DNA of 64,000 nt from JASLDZ01 sp964242625 (GTDB taxonomy: Bacteria > Pseudomonadota > Alphaproteobacteria > Caulobacterales > Caulobacteraceae). The notes beneath the pieces were generated by a model. It saw nothing but the letters and a program-made list of their open reading frames with translations. It was not told the origin of the DNA and searched no databases. Every line of letters starts with the position of its first letter. Position 1 is the stretch's first letter. A program made the position numbers and the translations under genes. The DNA is taken from NCBI GenBank assembly GCA_964242625.1, contig CAXTAO010000002.1, positions 165,130 through 229,129 of the forward strand, written 5' to 3'. This document shows, piece by piece, positions 26,990 through 35,500 of this stretch.

Positions 26990-28225
26990 TCAGCGACGCG
27001 TCACCTGCACGGGCAGCGATTGGAAGCCGCGCACGAAGCACGAGGCGGTGCGCACCGGCTCGCCCACCACCTCGATGCGGGCGAAGCGCGCCAGCGCCTC
27101 CTCCCACAGGACGCGCACCTGCATTTCGGCTAGGCGCGCGCCGAGGCAACGGTGCACGCCTGAGCCGAAGGAGAGATGGCGGCGCACGTGGGGGCGCTCG
27201 ATCCAGAACCGGTCCGGCTCGGGGATGGCGAGGGCGTCGCGGTTGCCGGACACGTACCACATCACGACCTTGTCGCCGCGGCGGATGCGCTTGCCGCCGA
27301 GCTCCACCTCGCGCCTCGCTACGCGCCGCATGTGCGCCGCCGGCGTCTGCCAGCGCACCGACTCGGAGACGAGCGCCGGGATCAGCCCGGGGTCTGCGGC
27401 GACGCGGGCGAATTGCTCGGGGTGCTCGTGCAGCGCCAGCACCCCGCCGGTGATCACGTTGCGGGAGGTGTCGCTGCCCCCCACGATCAGGAGGAGGATC
27501 GCGCCCAGGAGGTCGGTGCGATCCATGTCGCGCGTCGCCTCCGCGTGACTCAGGAGGAAGAGGAGGTCGTCCCCCTCGGCGGCCGCGGCGCGCTCGGCGA
27601 TCAGCGCCTCGAACGCCCCCGCGCACTCGGCCAGCTCGCGGCGGCGCGTCTCCACGTCGGCCACGAGCGCGCCGCCCGGCTCGGCGGTCGCCACGTCCGA
27701 CCAGCGCGCGAGCCGCCGCCGTTCGGCCTGGGGGAAGCCCAGCAGGGTCGCCAGCGTCATGGCGGTCAGCTCGGTCGAGACCGCGTCGACCCAGTCGAAG
27801 GTCTCGCCCACCGGCAGGGCGTCGAGGATCGCGCCGGCGCGGGCGCGGATCACCGGCTCCAGCCGCGCCAAGGCGTCGCGCGAGGCGACGGGGGAGACGG
27901 CCATGCGCTGGGCGTCGTGGCGCGGGGGGTCCATGGCGATGAACATGGGCAGGGGGAAGTCGGGGTCGGCGTCGGCCACATGGATCGCCGGGTGGGAGGA
28001 GAAGGTCTCGTGGTCGCCGTCCACCGCCTGGATGTCGGCGGCGCGCGTGACCGACCAGTAGGCGCCGTAGCGACTTTCGTCGGTGCGGTGCACCGGATCC
28101 TCGCGGCGCAGCCGGGCGAACACTTCGAGCTCGCGCCCGTCCGCGAACAACTGCCCGTCGGCCGGCTGGAGCCGCTCCAGCGCGACGGCGTCGACGTCCC
28201 AGGGGGTCGAGGCGGCGGCGGCCAT
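26990..28225 (-). CDS. Cytochrome P450 (CYP153-like)
   Basis: A 411-residue soluble bacterial P450. The heme cysteine is Cys360 in LSFGSGVHRCLGARLAE; the I helix contains LIVGGSDTSRN with the acid-alcohol Asp-Thr pair that delivers protons to oxygen; the ExxR pair appears in VSESVRWQTPA. The MFIAMDPPRHDAQR segment and C-terminal FVRGFQSLPVQV recall CYP153 alkane/fatty-acid omega-hydroxylases, though subfamily is uncertain. It needs a ferredoxin and reductase; neither is adjacent. The gene is transcribed away from the GH43 gene, sharing a 169-base divergent region. Confidence 0.88.
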   Translation of the reverse strand: MAAAASTPWDVDAVALERLQPADGQLFADGRELEVFARLRREDPVHRTDESRYGAYWSVTRAADIQAVDGDHETFSSHPAIHVADADPDFPLPMFIAMDPPRHDAQRMAVSPVASRDALARLEPVIRARAGAILDALPVGETFDWVDAVSTELTAMTLATLLGFPQAERRRLARWSDVATAEPGGALVADVETRRRELAECAGAFEALIAERAAAAEGDDLLFLLSHAEATRDMDRTDLLGAILLLIVGGSDTSRNVITGGVLALHEHPEQFARVAADPGLIPALVSESVRWQTPAAHMRRVARREVELGGKRIRRGDKVVMWYVSGNRDALAIPEPDRFWIERPHVRRHLSFGSGVHRCLGARLAEMQVRVLWEEALARFARIEVVGEPVRTASCFVRGFQSLPVQVTRR

Positions 28226-28394
28226 CAGACGACGACGTTCATGGTGGAGGCGTCCCCTGAGCGCGGCGCGGGCGCGACGGCGGCGCGACAGGGTGGCCCG
28301 GCGCAGCCGTCTCGCCTTACACTACAGCCACGTCGAGCATCCCCCCTCCCAACGGTCGCTTCCTCTTGATGCGCCGCGCTGTCACGCTGAAGAC

Positions 28395-29465
28395 ATGACT
28401 AGCGAGGCTCGGCGCGTCGGCGCGCCCCGGCGCAGCGTACTCGTCGGCGGAGCCGCCGCCACGGCCGCCGCCCTTCGTCCCGCGCGAGCGTTCGCCACCA
28501 CGGGGCTGGGCGGCTGGTACGCCGACCCCGAACTCCACGATTTCGACGGGCGCTGGTGGCTCTACGCCACGACTTCGGAGGCGCCTGCGGACGCGACGCC
28601 CCCGGTGCTCTCGGCCGCGCAGGTGCGCCTGCGCCAAGGCCCCACCGTGCGCCCGGCCTACCTCGGCCAGACCTACATGGACGCGTTCTCGTCGCCGGAC
28701 CTGGTCAACTGGACGCGCCACCCGCGCGTGATCGACGTCGCCGACGTGCCCTGGGTGGCCTACGCCCTGTGGGCGCCCTCGGTGATCCGCGTGGGGCGGC
28801 GTTACGCCATGCTGTTCGGCGCGAACGACATCCAGAGCGACACGCAGCTCGGCGGCCTGGGCATAGCCTGGGCCGATGCGCCGCAAGGCCCCTTCCGCGA
28901 CGAACTCGGGCGCCCCCTCGTGGGCGCCTTCCATGACGGGGCCCAGCCGATCGACCCCTTCGTGTTCCGCGACGACGACGGTCAGCTCTACCTGTTCTAC
29001 GGCGGCTGGGGGCGTTGCAACGTCGCCCGGCTCGCTCCCGACCTGTCCGGCCTCACACCCTTCGCCGACGGCTCGACCTTCAGGTCCATCACGCCGCGCG
29101 GCTACGTGGAGGGCTCGTTCATGATCAAGCGAGCCGGCGTCTACTATATCATGTGGTCCGAGGGCGACTGGACCGGGCCGGACTATCGGGTGGCCTACGC
29201 GCGTGGGCCCTCCGCGCTCGGCCCCTTCACCGATGCCCAAGTGATCCTGCGGCAGGACCTGCGCTTAGCGACGGGCGCAGGCCATCATTCCGTCGCCCAG
29301 GCGCCCGGACGCGATGCGTGGCTGATCGCCTACCACCGCCGTCCCCTGGGCGAGGCGAACGGCGACCACCGCGTGCTGGCCGTCGATCGCCTGCGCTTCG
29401 ACGCCCGAGGCGACATCCTGCCCGTGGTCATGACCGAGGCGGGGCCGGGACCGGTCCGCGCCTGA
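28395..29465 (+). CDS. Glycoside hydrolase family 43-like protein with Tat-type leader
   Basis: A 356-residue exported protein. The leader APRRSVLVGGAAATAAALRP has a twin arginine and a hydrophobic core, suggesting Tat export after folding. The five-bladed propeller of GH43 is indicated by three acidic sites: WYADPELHDFDGRWWLYA (catalytic base Asp), PIDPFVFRDDDGQLYLFYG (modulator Asp) and GYVEGSFMIKRAGVYYIMWS (acid Glu). Family members cleave arabinan, xylan side chains or galactan; the specificity cannot be read here. No other polysaccharide-degrading gene or TonB receptor is near, so it is not part of a typical utilisation locus. Confidence 0.85.
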   Translation: MTSEARRVGAPRRSVLVGGAAATAAALRPARAFATTGLGGWYADPELHDFDGRWWLYATTSEAPADATPPVLSAAQVRLRQGPTVRPAYLGQTYMDAFSSPDLVNWTRHPRVIDVADVPWVAYALWAPSVIRVGRRYAMLFGANDIQSDTQLGGLGIAWADAPQGPFRDELGRPLVGAFHDGAQPIDPFVFRDDDGQLYLFYGGWGRCNVARLAPDLSGLTPFADGSTFRSITPRGYVEGSFMIKRAGVYYIMWSEGDWTGPDYRVAYARGPSALGPFTDAQVILRQDLRLATGAGHHSVAQAPGRDAWLIAYHRRPLGEANGDHRVLAVDRLRFDARGDILPVVMTEAGPGPVRA

Positions 29466-29555
29466 GCTGAGACGATGGCCCATCTGTTCGGCGTCAAGCC
29501 GTCTCCGCTTCCCATGCGGCCTTCCGGATGTGCCTGAAGCCAAGTAGCTTCGCGC

Positions 29556-30161
29556 ATGTTCGCCCTGCTGGCCCTTCTGCTCGGCCCTTTCGATGTCATG
29601 GGGCTGCCGAAAGCGAAGGTCGTCGGCCGTATTCACGTGGTCGAACTGGCGCCCGTCTTCCATCAGCCATTCGTGTGCGGCGAGCATCCCGAGGGGTCCC
29701 TGCACTACGTCGGCGACGCTCTTGGCCGAGACTGCGTCGTCACCGGAGGCCTGGATTCCGTCACGTCCGACGGCTTTCCGAAACCGTTCCGGGGCGACGG
29801 CCGCCGCAACGCCGACTGGTTCGGCTTCCATGCGCAGGTGCACGCCCCGTTCGACGGCGTCGTCGAGGGCGTGCACGACAACCCCGTCGAGAACGTCCCC
29901 GGTCATCCGTCGAAGGTCCTGGCGGGCTACATCGCCTTCCTGCGATCGGACGGGCTGCAGGTGACCTACGCGCACACGACCCGGCCGACGGTGAAGGTCG
30001 GCGACCATGTGCGGGCCGGGCAGGTCGTCGCTCTCGTCGGCGACAACGGCCACGCCCGTATGCCGCATATCCATATCGGAGCGTGGCGCGGAACGACGCC
30101 CTTCCAGATCCGATGGGACTTGAGGGCGGAGGGGCGAGTTCCCGCGCTCCAGCACCAGTGA
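29556..30161 (+). CDS. M23 (LytM)-like peptidase-fold protein
   Basis: A 201-residue protein with a short hydrophobic N-terminus (MFALLALLLGPF) that could be an uncleaved leader. The beta-sandwich of M23 is suggested by ADWFGFHAQVHAPFDGVVEGV, LQVTYAHTTRPTVKVGDHVRAGQVVALVGD and the MPHIHIGAW end, which gives the HxH zinc site. The first zinc motif (HxxxD) is not obvious: Asp of ADWF is present, but Arg sits where the His should be. It may still be active, as some M23 subfamilies vary there, or it may be a degenerate regulator of cell-wall amidases. Upstream and downstream genes are unrelated. Confidence 0.72.
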   Translation: MFALLALLLGPFDVMGLPKAKVVGRIHVVELAPVFHQPFVCGEHPEGSLHYVGDALGRDCVVTGGLDSVTSDGFPKPFRGDGRRNADWFGFHAQVHAPFDGVVEGVHDNPVENVPGHPSKVLAGYIAFLRSDGLQVTYAHTTRPTVKVGDHVRAGQVVALVGDNGHARMPHIHIGAWRGTTPFQIRWDLRAEGRVPALQHQ

Positions 30162-30283
30162 CCTTGATCGAGACGTCCTTCCGCCGCCGCCCGCGTTCCT
30201 AGACCCGGCCGGCGCACTGGGGATTCTCCGGATAGCGAGCCTCTGCGAGGCGGACCATTCTCCGCCGCTGGAGGATCGCACCC

Positions 30284-31408
30284 ATGCTGCCGCCGATCGA
30301 CTACTCGCCCCGGACCAGCGCCCCGCCCCCGCCGCCGCCCGCGCCGCCCACACCCGCTAGCCCCACCCAGGCGGGATTGCACATCCTGCGCGGGCCCACC
30401 GGCGACAATCACTTCACCATCGGCATCCAGGGCCCCGACCCCACCCTCGCCGTCGGCGGATCGCACGACCAGCAGGAGGCGCAGCGCGACGCGACGCTGA
30501 AGCTCGAGGGCCCCGCGCTCCTGAGCTACGGCACCCGCCACCTCAACCCCGGCTCGATCCTGCCGCGCGAGCCGTCGGACGCCAGCGTCAGCGCGACATT
30601 GAAGGGGCTGAACGTCAATCCGCCCATCGGGCGCGACGGCCGGGAGGTGACCCACGCCGTCTACCAGAGCCAGATCCCCAACGCCTCCCCCGAGCAGGCC
30701 TACCAGCACTTCGTCCAGCATCCGGACCAGGTGTTCGGCGCCGGCGGACTGGAGATCCGCCCCGCCGCCGCCAACGGCCTGCAGGACGGCGGGCGCTACA
30801 TGCTCGAGTCCGGCGGTCCGCCGCCGCTGTGGCTGCCGATCCAGGTGCAGCTGAACCCTTCGCAGAACACCATCCGCGTCCAGACGCTCGACGGCCACCC
30901 GCTTCGGGGCGACCAGACCTTCACCTTCACCTCCGACGGCCAGGGCGGAACCACGCTGACCCAGGACGCGCGGTTCCAGGCCAGCTCCGACCTCGTCGGC
31001 TCCGCCCAGAACATCTCGTCGGTGTCCAACGGCCAGCACGAGACCTGGCAGTACGCCCACGAGGAGATCTACCGCCAGTTCAACGGCGATCCCGGCTACA
31101 AGGGGCTGGGGACGTCTCCCCTGTCGGGCGCCCACATCCGCGACGATCTGAAGATCGCCGCCCACGCCCTCCTGCACCCGGAAGACATCGCCGGCGGCGT
31201 GCTCGGAACGGCGGGGTCGATCTTCAACGCCGGTTCGGACGCCGAGGGACGCGTGCTCGGCGGCGTCCTGGACAAGCTCCACCTGCCGGGATCGGGTGTG
31301 GTGAAGAACGTGTACGACAAGGCCGGCGACGCGGGAGACGCGGTGCTGTCGGGCGCCGGCAAGGCGGCCCAGAAGGTGGGCCACGTCCTCAATCCCCTCA
31401 ACTGGTGA
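30284..31408 (+). CDS. Unknown protein with Pro-rich N-terminus
   Basis: A 374-residue protein without signal peptide or membrane helices. The first 30 residues are proline-rich (RTSAPPPPPPAPPTPASP). The body from about residue 120 contains HAVYQSQIPNASPEQAYQHF and later QTFTFTSDGQGGTTLTQDAR and HETWQYAHEEIY, a pattern that could be a START/SRPBCC-like helix-grip fold, but I cannot place it in a family. The last 100 residues are Gly/Ala/Asp-rich (GVLGTAGSIFNAGSDAEGRV) and could be secreted-effector-like or structural. An AGGA lies ten bases before the ATG, which supports expression. No immunity-type partner is next to it. Confidence 0.6.
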   Translation: MLPPIDYSPRTSAPPPPPPAPPTPASPTQAGLHILRGPTGDNHFTIGIQGPDPTLAVGGSHDQQEAQRDATLKLEGPALLSYGTRHLNPGSILPREPSDASVSATLKGLNVNPPIGRDGREVTHAVYQSQIPNASPEQAYQHFVQHPDQVFGAGGLEIRPAAANGLQDGGRYMLESGGPPPLWLPIQVQLNPSQNTIRVQTLDGHPLRGDQTFTFTSDGQGGTTLTQDARFQASSDLVGSAQNISSVSNGQHETWQYAHEEIYRQFNGDPGYKGLGTSPLSGAHIRDDLKIAAHALLHPEDIAGGVLGTAGSIFNAGSDAEGRVLGGVLDKLHLPGSGVVKNVYDKAGDAGDAVLSGAGKAAQKVGHVLNPLNW

Positions 31409-31424
31409 CGCCCGCCGTCCGCCC

Positions 31425-32405
31425 TCACGTGTCGGCGAACACGGCGTGGGCGCCGCGACGGGGGGCGGGCGCTCCGGCCACGATCTCGGCGTAGGCGTCG
31501 AAGAGCGTCCGGCTGCCTGTTGAGGGCGTGGCCTCCGCGTCGTAGCGCCCCGTCGCGGGATCGAGCACCAGCATCGACTCGGTCGCGTAATAGCGCCCGA
31601 TCCGCGCCAGCTCGGCCTTGTCGGCCAGGCGCGGCGACACGCGTCCGAGCCCCGCAAGCCCGGCGACGATCGCGTCCAACAGGCCCAGCGGCACGCTGCG
31701 GAAGCGGGCGGGTCGGCCCAGAAGCGCGAACAGCCGCTCGCCCTGGTCGCGCGGGGTGATCGCCGGCCCCGGACCGCCGATGGGCAGGATCCGGTCCCAG
31801 CGGGCGGGATCGTCGAGGCAGTCGGCCAGGTAGTCGGCGAGATCCTCATCGCTGATCGGCTTGCAGGCCGTGCCGCGACCGTCCCCGAACAGGAGATACG
31901 GCCGGCCGCGCCGCACGCGCTCGATCTGCCCCGACAACGACTTGAAGAAGGCCGTCGGCCGCACGATCGAGTACCGGAGCCCGGACGCGATCAGGGCGCC
32001 CTCGAACGCCAGCTTGGCGTGCTGGAAGGCGAGCACGGGCTTCTGCACGCAGATCGCCGAGACGAGGACGAAGTGGCCGACGCCCGCGCGCCGCGCGGCG
32101 TCCAGCAGGTGCAGGTGGGCCTCGTGGTCCACCGCCCAGGCGTCGGCCGGCGCGCCGGTTCTCGACGCCAGGCACGAGACCACCGCGTCGAACTGCTCGC
32201 CGCGGAAGCCGTCTTGGTCGAGCGAGGCGGGGAGTGTCACGTCGCCGGCCCGCACCTCCGCCCCGGAGAGCGCGGAGGCGGCGTCGGCCGCGGAGCCGGG
32301 GCGGACAAAGCCGACCACCTCGTGCCCGCGCCGCACGAGCGCGGCCACCGCGGCGCGCCCGGCCGACCCCGTCGCGCCGACCACGAACACCCGCCGGCGC
32401 GTCAT
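31425..32405 (-). CDS. bciA: BciA-type divinyl chlorophyllide a 8-vinyl-reductase / NAD(P)-binding protein
   Basis: A 326-residue atypical SDR. Rossmann motif VFVVGATGSAGRAAVAAL is at the very N-terminus. Long stretches match what I recall of BciA: DGRGTACKPISDEDLADYLA, LPIGGPGPAITPRDQGERLF and IGRYYATESMLVLDPATGRY. BciA reduces the 8-vinyl group of divinyl (proto)chlorophyllide in bacteriochlorophyll synthesis. ATG 32405 begins at the fold; an earlier in-frame start would add 200 unrelated residues. No bch, crt or puf gene is in the window, so the gene either belongs to a distant photosynthesis cluster or was kept or acquired alone. Neighbours are divergent DCC and DUF427 genes. Confidence 0.75.
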   Translation of the reverse strand: MTRRRVFVVGATGSAGRAAVAALVRRGHEVVGFVRPGSAADAASALSGAEVRAGDVTLPASLDQDGFRGEQFDAVVSCLASRTGAPADAWAVDHEAHLHLLDAARRAGVGHFVLVSAICVQKPVLAFQHAKLAFEGALIASGLRYSIVRPTAFFKSLSGQIERVRRGRPYLLFGDGRGTACKPISDEDLADYLADCLDDPARWDRILPIGGPGPAITPRDQGERLFALLGRPARFRSVPLGLLDAIVAGLAGLGRVSPRLADKAELARIGRYYATESMLVLDPATGRYDAEATPSTGSRTLFDAYAEIVAGAPAPRRGAHAVFADT

Positions 32406-32510
32406 CCGCTTGCCCGAAGAGGTCGCCACCGCTCCACCCGCCCATCCTCCATCGGCGCCGCACCCCTCAGATACGGGCGGGGCGAACCCGTGTCGCCTAT
32501 ATGCCGGGCG

Positions 32511-32882
32511 ATGGCCGAGGTCGTAGTCTGGTTCGACGGCGGGTGCCCGCTCTGCAGGCGGGAGATCGCCCTGATGCGGCGGCTCGACCGGCGGGGCGCG
32601 GTGACGTTCGTGGACGCATCGCGCGAGACCGGGAGCTGCCCGCTGCCCCGCGACGACCTCCTGGCGCGCCTCCATGCGCGCGAGAACGGGCGGGTGGTGT
32701 CGGGGGCGGCGGCCTTCGCTGCGATGTGGCGCGTGATCCCGCTCCTGCGTCCGCTGGGACGGGCGGCGCAGCATCCGGGCGTGCTCCGGATGCTGGAGCG
32801 CCTCTACCGCGTCTTCCTGCGCGCGCGTCCGGCCCTGCAGCGGGCGGCCATGCGCCTCGAGCGCGCGGGGCCCAGCCGGTGA
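32511..32882 (+). CDS. DCC-family (DUF393) thiol-disulfide oxidoreductase-like protein
   Basis: A 123-residue protein of the DCC family: VVWFDGGCPLCRREIALMRR contains the FDGxCxxC signature, a CxxC in a thioredoxin-like setting, followed by VTFVDASRE and a C-terminal hydrophobic region (FAAMWRVIPLLRPLGR) as usual in the family. A redox role for the CPLC motif is inferred for the family but unproven. It is the first of two coupled genes: its TGA overlaps the GTG of the DUF427 gene (GTGA at 32879-32882). It is transcribed divergently from the BciA-type gene across a 105-base gap. Confidence 0.88.
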   Translation: MAEVVVWFDGGCPLCRREIALMRRLDRRGAVTFVDASRETGSCPLPRDDLLARLHARENGRVVSGAAAFAAMWRVIPLLRPLGRAAQHPGVLRMLERLYRVFLRARPALQRAAMRLERAGPSR

Positions 32883-33373
32883 GGCCGACGCCCGACGCCG
32901 CCCGGCCCGGCCAGGAGAGCGTGTGGAGCTATCCGCGGCCGGCCGTCGCCGAGCCCACGATCCATCGGCTCCGGGTGCTCCACCGTGGCGTCGCCATCGC
33001 GGACACATCGAGAGGCGTCCGCACCCTCGAGACCAGCCATCCCCCGACCTACTATTTTCCGCGCGAGGACGTGGCGCCCGGCGGGCTTCGGCCCTCTGGC
33101 GAGCGGTCGCTCTGCGAGTGGAAGGGTGCGGCGGAGTACTTCGACGTGCTGGCGGGTGGCGAGGTGCTGCGCGCAGCCGCCTGGAGCTATCCGTCGCCCA
33201 CGCCCGCCTTCGAGAGCCTCCGCGGCCACGTCGCCTTCTACGCCTCGCGCTTCGACGAGTGTTGGGTGGACGGCGAACGCGCCGCGCCTCAGCCGGGCGG
33301 CTTCTACGGAGGTTGGGTCACCTCGCGCGAGGCCGGCCCCTTCAAGGGCGGTCCCGGCAGCCGGTTCTGGTGA
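32879..33373 (+). CDS. DUF427 domain protein
   Basis: A 164-residue protein with the DUF427 pattern: ESVWSYPRPAVAEPT near the start, GVAIADTSRGVRTLETSHPP with conserved Arg-x-Leu-Glu, TYYFPREDV, WKGAAEYFDV and WSYPSPTPAFESLRGHVAFY. The fold is a small beta barrel; the function is unknown across the family. The GTG start overlaps the upstream DCC stop, and together with it gives a plausible redox-linked pair. The C-terminus GGWVTSREAGPFKGGPGS is well conserved in this group. Confidence in the family is high, in any role low. Confidence 0.88.
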   Translation: MRPTPDAARPGQESVWSYPRPAVAEPTIHRLRVLHRGVAIADTSRGVRTLETSHPPTYYFPREDVAPGGLRPSGERSLCEWKGAAEYFDVLAGGEVLRAAAWSYPSPTPAFESLRGHVAFYASRFDECWVDGERAAPQPGGFYGGWVTSREAGPFKGGPGSRFW

Positions 33374-33421
33374 CGGGGATCGTCAGACGCGCGCGGCGAG
33401 GTCAGGCGCGGCCGGCGCGCC

Positions 33422-33922
33422 TCACACGAGCCGGGCGAGGTCTTCCGTCGCGGTGGGGCTGTCGTCGGCGATCACCCCCACGCCGTGGCGGTAGGAGAGT
33501 TCGCCGCCCAGCCAGGCGGTGACGCCGAGCAGCGCCACGGTCGCCAGCGACAGGCCGAGCGCCACGCCGTCGGGCGGCGAGCGGTCGTCCGCCGGGCGGC
33601 GCAGGAGGTTGGCGCCGGCGAGCGCCAGCCCCACGATGTTGCCGGCGGCGTGCACCTGGGCAGACCGCATCCGTCGCACCTGTGGGATGGCCAGGTAGTC
33701 GACGAGGCCCACGGCCGAAGCCGCGGCGCCGGAGGCCAGCCCACCCGCCAGGAGCCACCGCCCCGCACGGCGCCAGAACCGGTCGCCGGTGGCGCTCGCC
33801 GCGAGGTCGGCGGCGGGCGCGGCCATCAGCGTCGCCACGGGAAAGGCGATCACCATGGGGTGGATGGGGTGGTGGAACACCGCGGCGGTGCTCTCCACGC
33901 CGTGCGCGTGCGTCTTGCCCAT
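33422..33922 (-). CDS. DUF2231 membrane protein
   Basis: A 166-residue inner-membrane protein with four hydrophobic helices. The N-terminal HHPIHPMVIAFPVATLMAA carries the HPxHPxxxxFP signature of DUF2231, whose histidines may bind heme or metal. The rest contains GLVDYLAIPQV and LGVTAWLGGELSYRHGVGV, again typical, ending in a short soluble tail. Function is unknown; homologues often sit near redox or copper genes. It follows the response-regulator gene at 34391-33984 on the same strand with a 61-base gap. Confidence 0.88.
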   Translation of the reverse strand: MGKTHAHGVESTAAVFHHPIHPMVIAFPVATLMAAPAADLAASATGDRFWRRAGRWLLAGGLASGAAASAVGLVDYLAIPQVRRMRSAQVHAAGNIVGLALAGANLLRRPADDRSPPDGVALGLSLATVALLGVTAWLGGELSYRHGVGVIADDSPTATEDLARLV

Positions 33923-33983
33923 GAACGTGAACTCCTGCCTTCACGCGCCAAGGCGGCGGCGACGGGCGGGGTTCCCCGAGTCC

Positions 33984-34391
33984 CTACAGAACGAGGCAGT
34001 CCTCGGCCGGCTCGACGTGGTCGGGGCCGGCCAGGAGCGCGTGGCTCCGGCGCACGAGCTGGGTGACCGAGAACGGCTTGCGCAGGTAGAGGCACGCTCC
34101 GGCCTCGCGGGCGCGCGCCACGAAGTCGGTCTCGCCGCGCGCAGTCGCCATCATGATGCGCAGCTCCTCGGGCCGGCGGCGGCTGCGGAGCTCCTTCAGG
34201 ACCTCCAACCCGTTCATGCCGGGCATGTCGATGTCCAAGAGGGCGAGTCGCGGACGGTAGCGGCGCTCCGCCTCCAGCGCGCTCGCGGCGTTCTGGTGCA
34301 GCAGCACCTCGTAGCCCGCCGCGCGCAGGATCACCGCCACGAGCTGTCCGAAGATCGCCACGTCGTCCAGCACGAGGATGCGGTCGGCCAT
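33984..34391 (-). CDS. Single-domain response regulator
   Basis: A 135-residue receiver: acidic pocket ILVLDDVA, phospho-acceptor Asp53 in LLDIDMPGMNGLEVL, Thr in IMMATARG and Lys in LYLRKPFSVTQLV. It has no output domain and only a short tail ending EDCLVL. The partner kinase is not adjacent, so it is probably an orphan receiver acting through protein contacts, for example on a motor or a phosphotransferase. It lies 49 bases downstream of kdgK and may be transcribed with it, though no functional tie is evident. Confidence 0.9.
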   Translation of the reverse strand: MADRILVLDDVAIFGQLVAVILRAAGYEVLLHQNAASALEAERRYRPRLALLDIDMPGMNGLEVLKELRSRRRPEELRIMMATARGETDFVARAREAGACLYLRKPFSVTQLVRRSHALLAGPDHVEPAEDCLVL

Positions 34392-34440
34392 GCGGAGCCT
34401 CTGCCCCGCCCGCGGTTGCGGACGGATGAAGGCGGGTGCG

Positions 34441-35376
34441 TCAGGGCGTCGCGGCGACGACGCGCCGAGGCGGGATCGCGCCGGGCGAGGTCACCACCTC
34501 CGCCGCAAGGGCGAGCCCCCGCGCGGCCGCCTCCGCCGGCGCGGCCCCCCGCAGCCGCGCGGCGAGATAGGCGCCGTTGAAGCTGTCGCCCGCGCCGGAG
34601 GTGTCGACCACGCGCCCGGGCGGATCGGGGGCGGCGAGGCGCGTCTCCCCGTCGGGCCACGCAACGAGCGCGCCTTCGCGGCCGAGGGTCAGGGCGATCT
34701 CCGCGGCCCCCAGCGCGCGCCACCGCAGAAGCTGGCGCTCCGGCTCGACCTCGCCCCAGAGATGCGCGCCGTCATCCTGGCTGGGCAGCAGAATGTCCGC
34801 GAGCGCCGTCGCGGACTCGATGACGGCGCGCGCCTGCGCGAGGTCGCCCCACAGCCGCGGGCGCACGTTGGGGTCGAACGCCACGCGCGCCCGCCCGGCC
34901 CCGCGCGCAGCGCGCAGGAGATCAAGCGCGAGCGCCCGATCGGGAGGGTCGAGGATGGCGAGGGATACGCCGGACAGGTAGACGAGGTCCGCTCCGGCCA
35001 GCACGTCGGCGCCGCCCGCGCCTGCGAGCGCCCGCGCCCAGCCCCGCGCGGCCGAGGCCTGGCGCCAGTAGTGGAAGTCGCGCTCGCCCGCCGCGTCGAG
35101 CTCGATGAGATACAGCCCCGGCGCGCCGCCCGGGGCGGTGAAGGCCAGCCGATCGTCGACGCCCTCCGCCCGGAAGGCGCGCCGCATGTCGGCGCTCAGC
35201 GCGTCGTCGCCCAGCACGGTGACGAACCCCACCTCGCCGTCGGACCCCAGCTCGCGCCGCAGGTGGACGGCGGTGTTGTAGGCGTCTCCGGCGAAGCCGC
35301 GGGCGTACAGTCCCGGCTCGACCGGCCGCAGCTCGACCATGCACTCGCCGAGGCAGAGGCAGCGGTGGGCGCTCAT
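34441..35376 (-). CDS. kdgK: PfkB-family sugar kinase, probable 2-keto-3-deoxygluconate kinase
   Basis: A 311-residue ribokinase-like enzyme. The start RCLCLGECMVELRPVEPGLY and GFAGDAYNTAVHLRREL show the glycine-rich substrate lid of KDG kinases, and the PfkB signature 2 is DTSGAGDSFNGAYLAARL with the catalytic Asp in GAGD. KDG kinase phosphorylates 2-keto-3-deoxygluconate to feed the Entner-Doudoroff pathway, the main sugar route in Caulobacterales. ATG 35376 begins the fold; the earlier in-frame start at 35523 would run into the divergent gene. Other KDG pathway genes are not adjacent. A ribokinase of another specificity remains possible. Confidence 0.85.
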   Translation of the reverse strand: MSAHRCLCLGECMVELRPVEPGLYARGFAGDAYNTAVHLRRELGSDGEVGFVTVLGDDALSADMRRAFRAEGVDDRLAFTAPGGAPGLYLIELDAAGERDFHYWRQASAARGWARALAGAGGADVLAGADLVYLSGVSLAILDPPDRALALDLLRAARGAGRARVAFDPNVRPRLWGDLAQARAVIESATALADILLPSQDDGAHLWGEVEPERQLLRWRALGAAEIALTLGREGALVAWPDGETRLAAPDPPGRVVDTSGAGDSFNGAYLAARLRGAAPAEAAARGLALAAEVVTSPGAIPPRRVVAATP

Positions 35377-35500
35377 GCCGTTCCCGCTAGCACGCCCGCC
35401 CTGCGCCTGCGCCGGGGCTGCGACGCCGACGACCGCGTTGGAACTGTTCCGAAACGTGGAAGTGTTGTAGTTTGGCCGCGGTCGGGCGTGGAGTGCGGGC

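Noticed and set aside
32406..33008. N-terminal extension of the BciA-type gene
   Set aside because: The Rossmann fold starts at 32405 and the extension is the antisense of the DCC gene.
33923..33990. Possible third EcfG promoter before the DUF2231 gene (GGAAC, 17 bases, CCTT on the minus strand)
   Set aside because: The -10 element lacks the required GTT, so the match is no better than chance in this GC-rich sequence.
35431..35465. GGAAC-T-GTTCC palindrome between kdgK and the divergent gene, considered as EcfG promoter or LexA site
   Set aside because: No CGTT/GGTT at 16-17 bases on either strand and not a GTTC-N7-GTTC repeat; no known operator fits.
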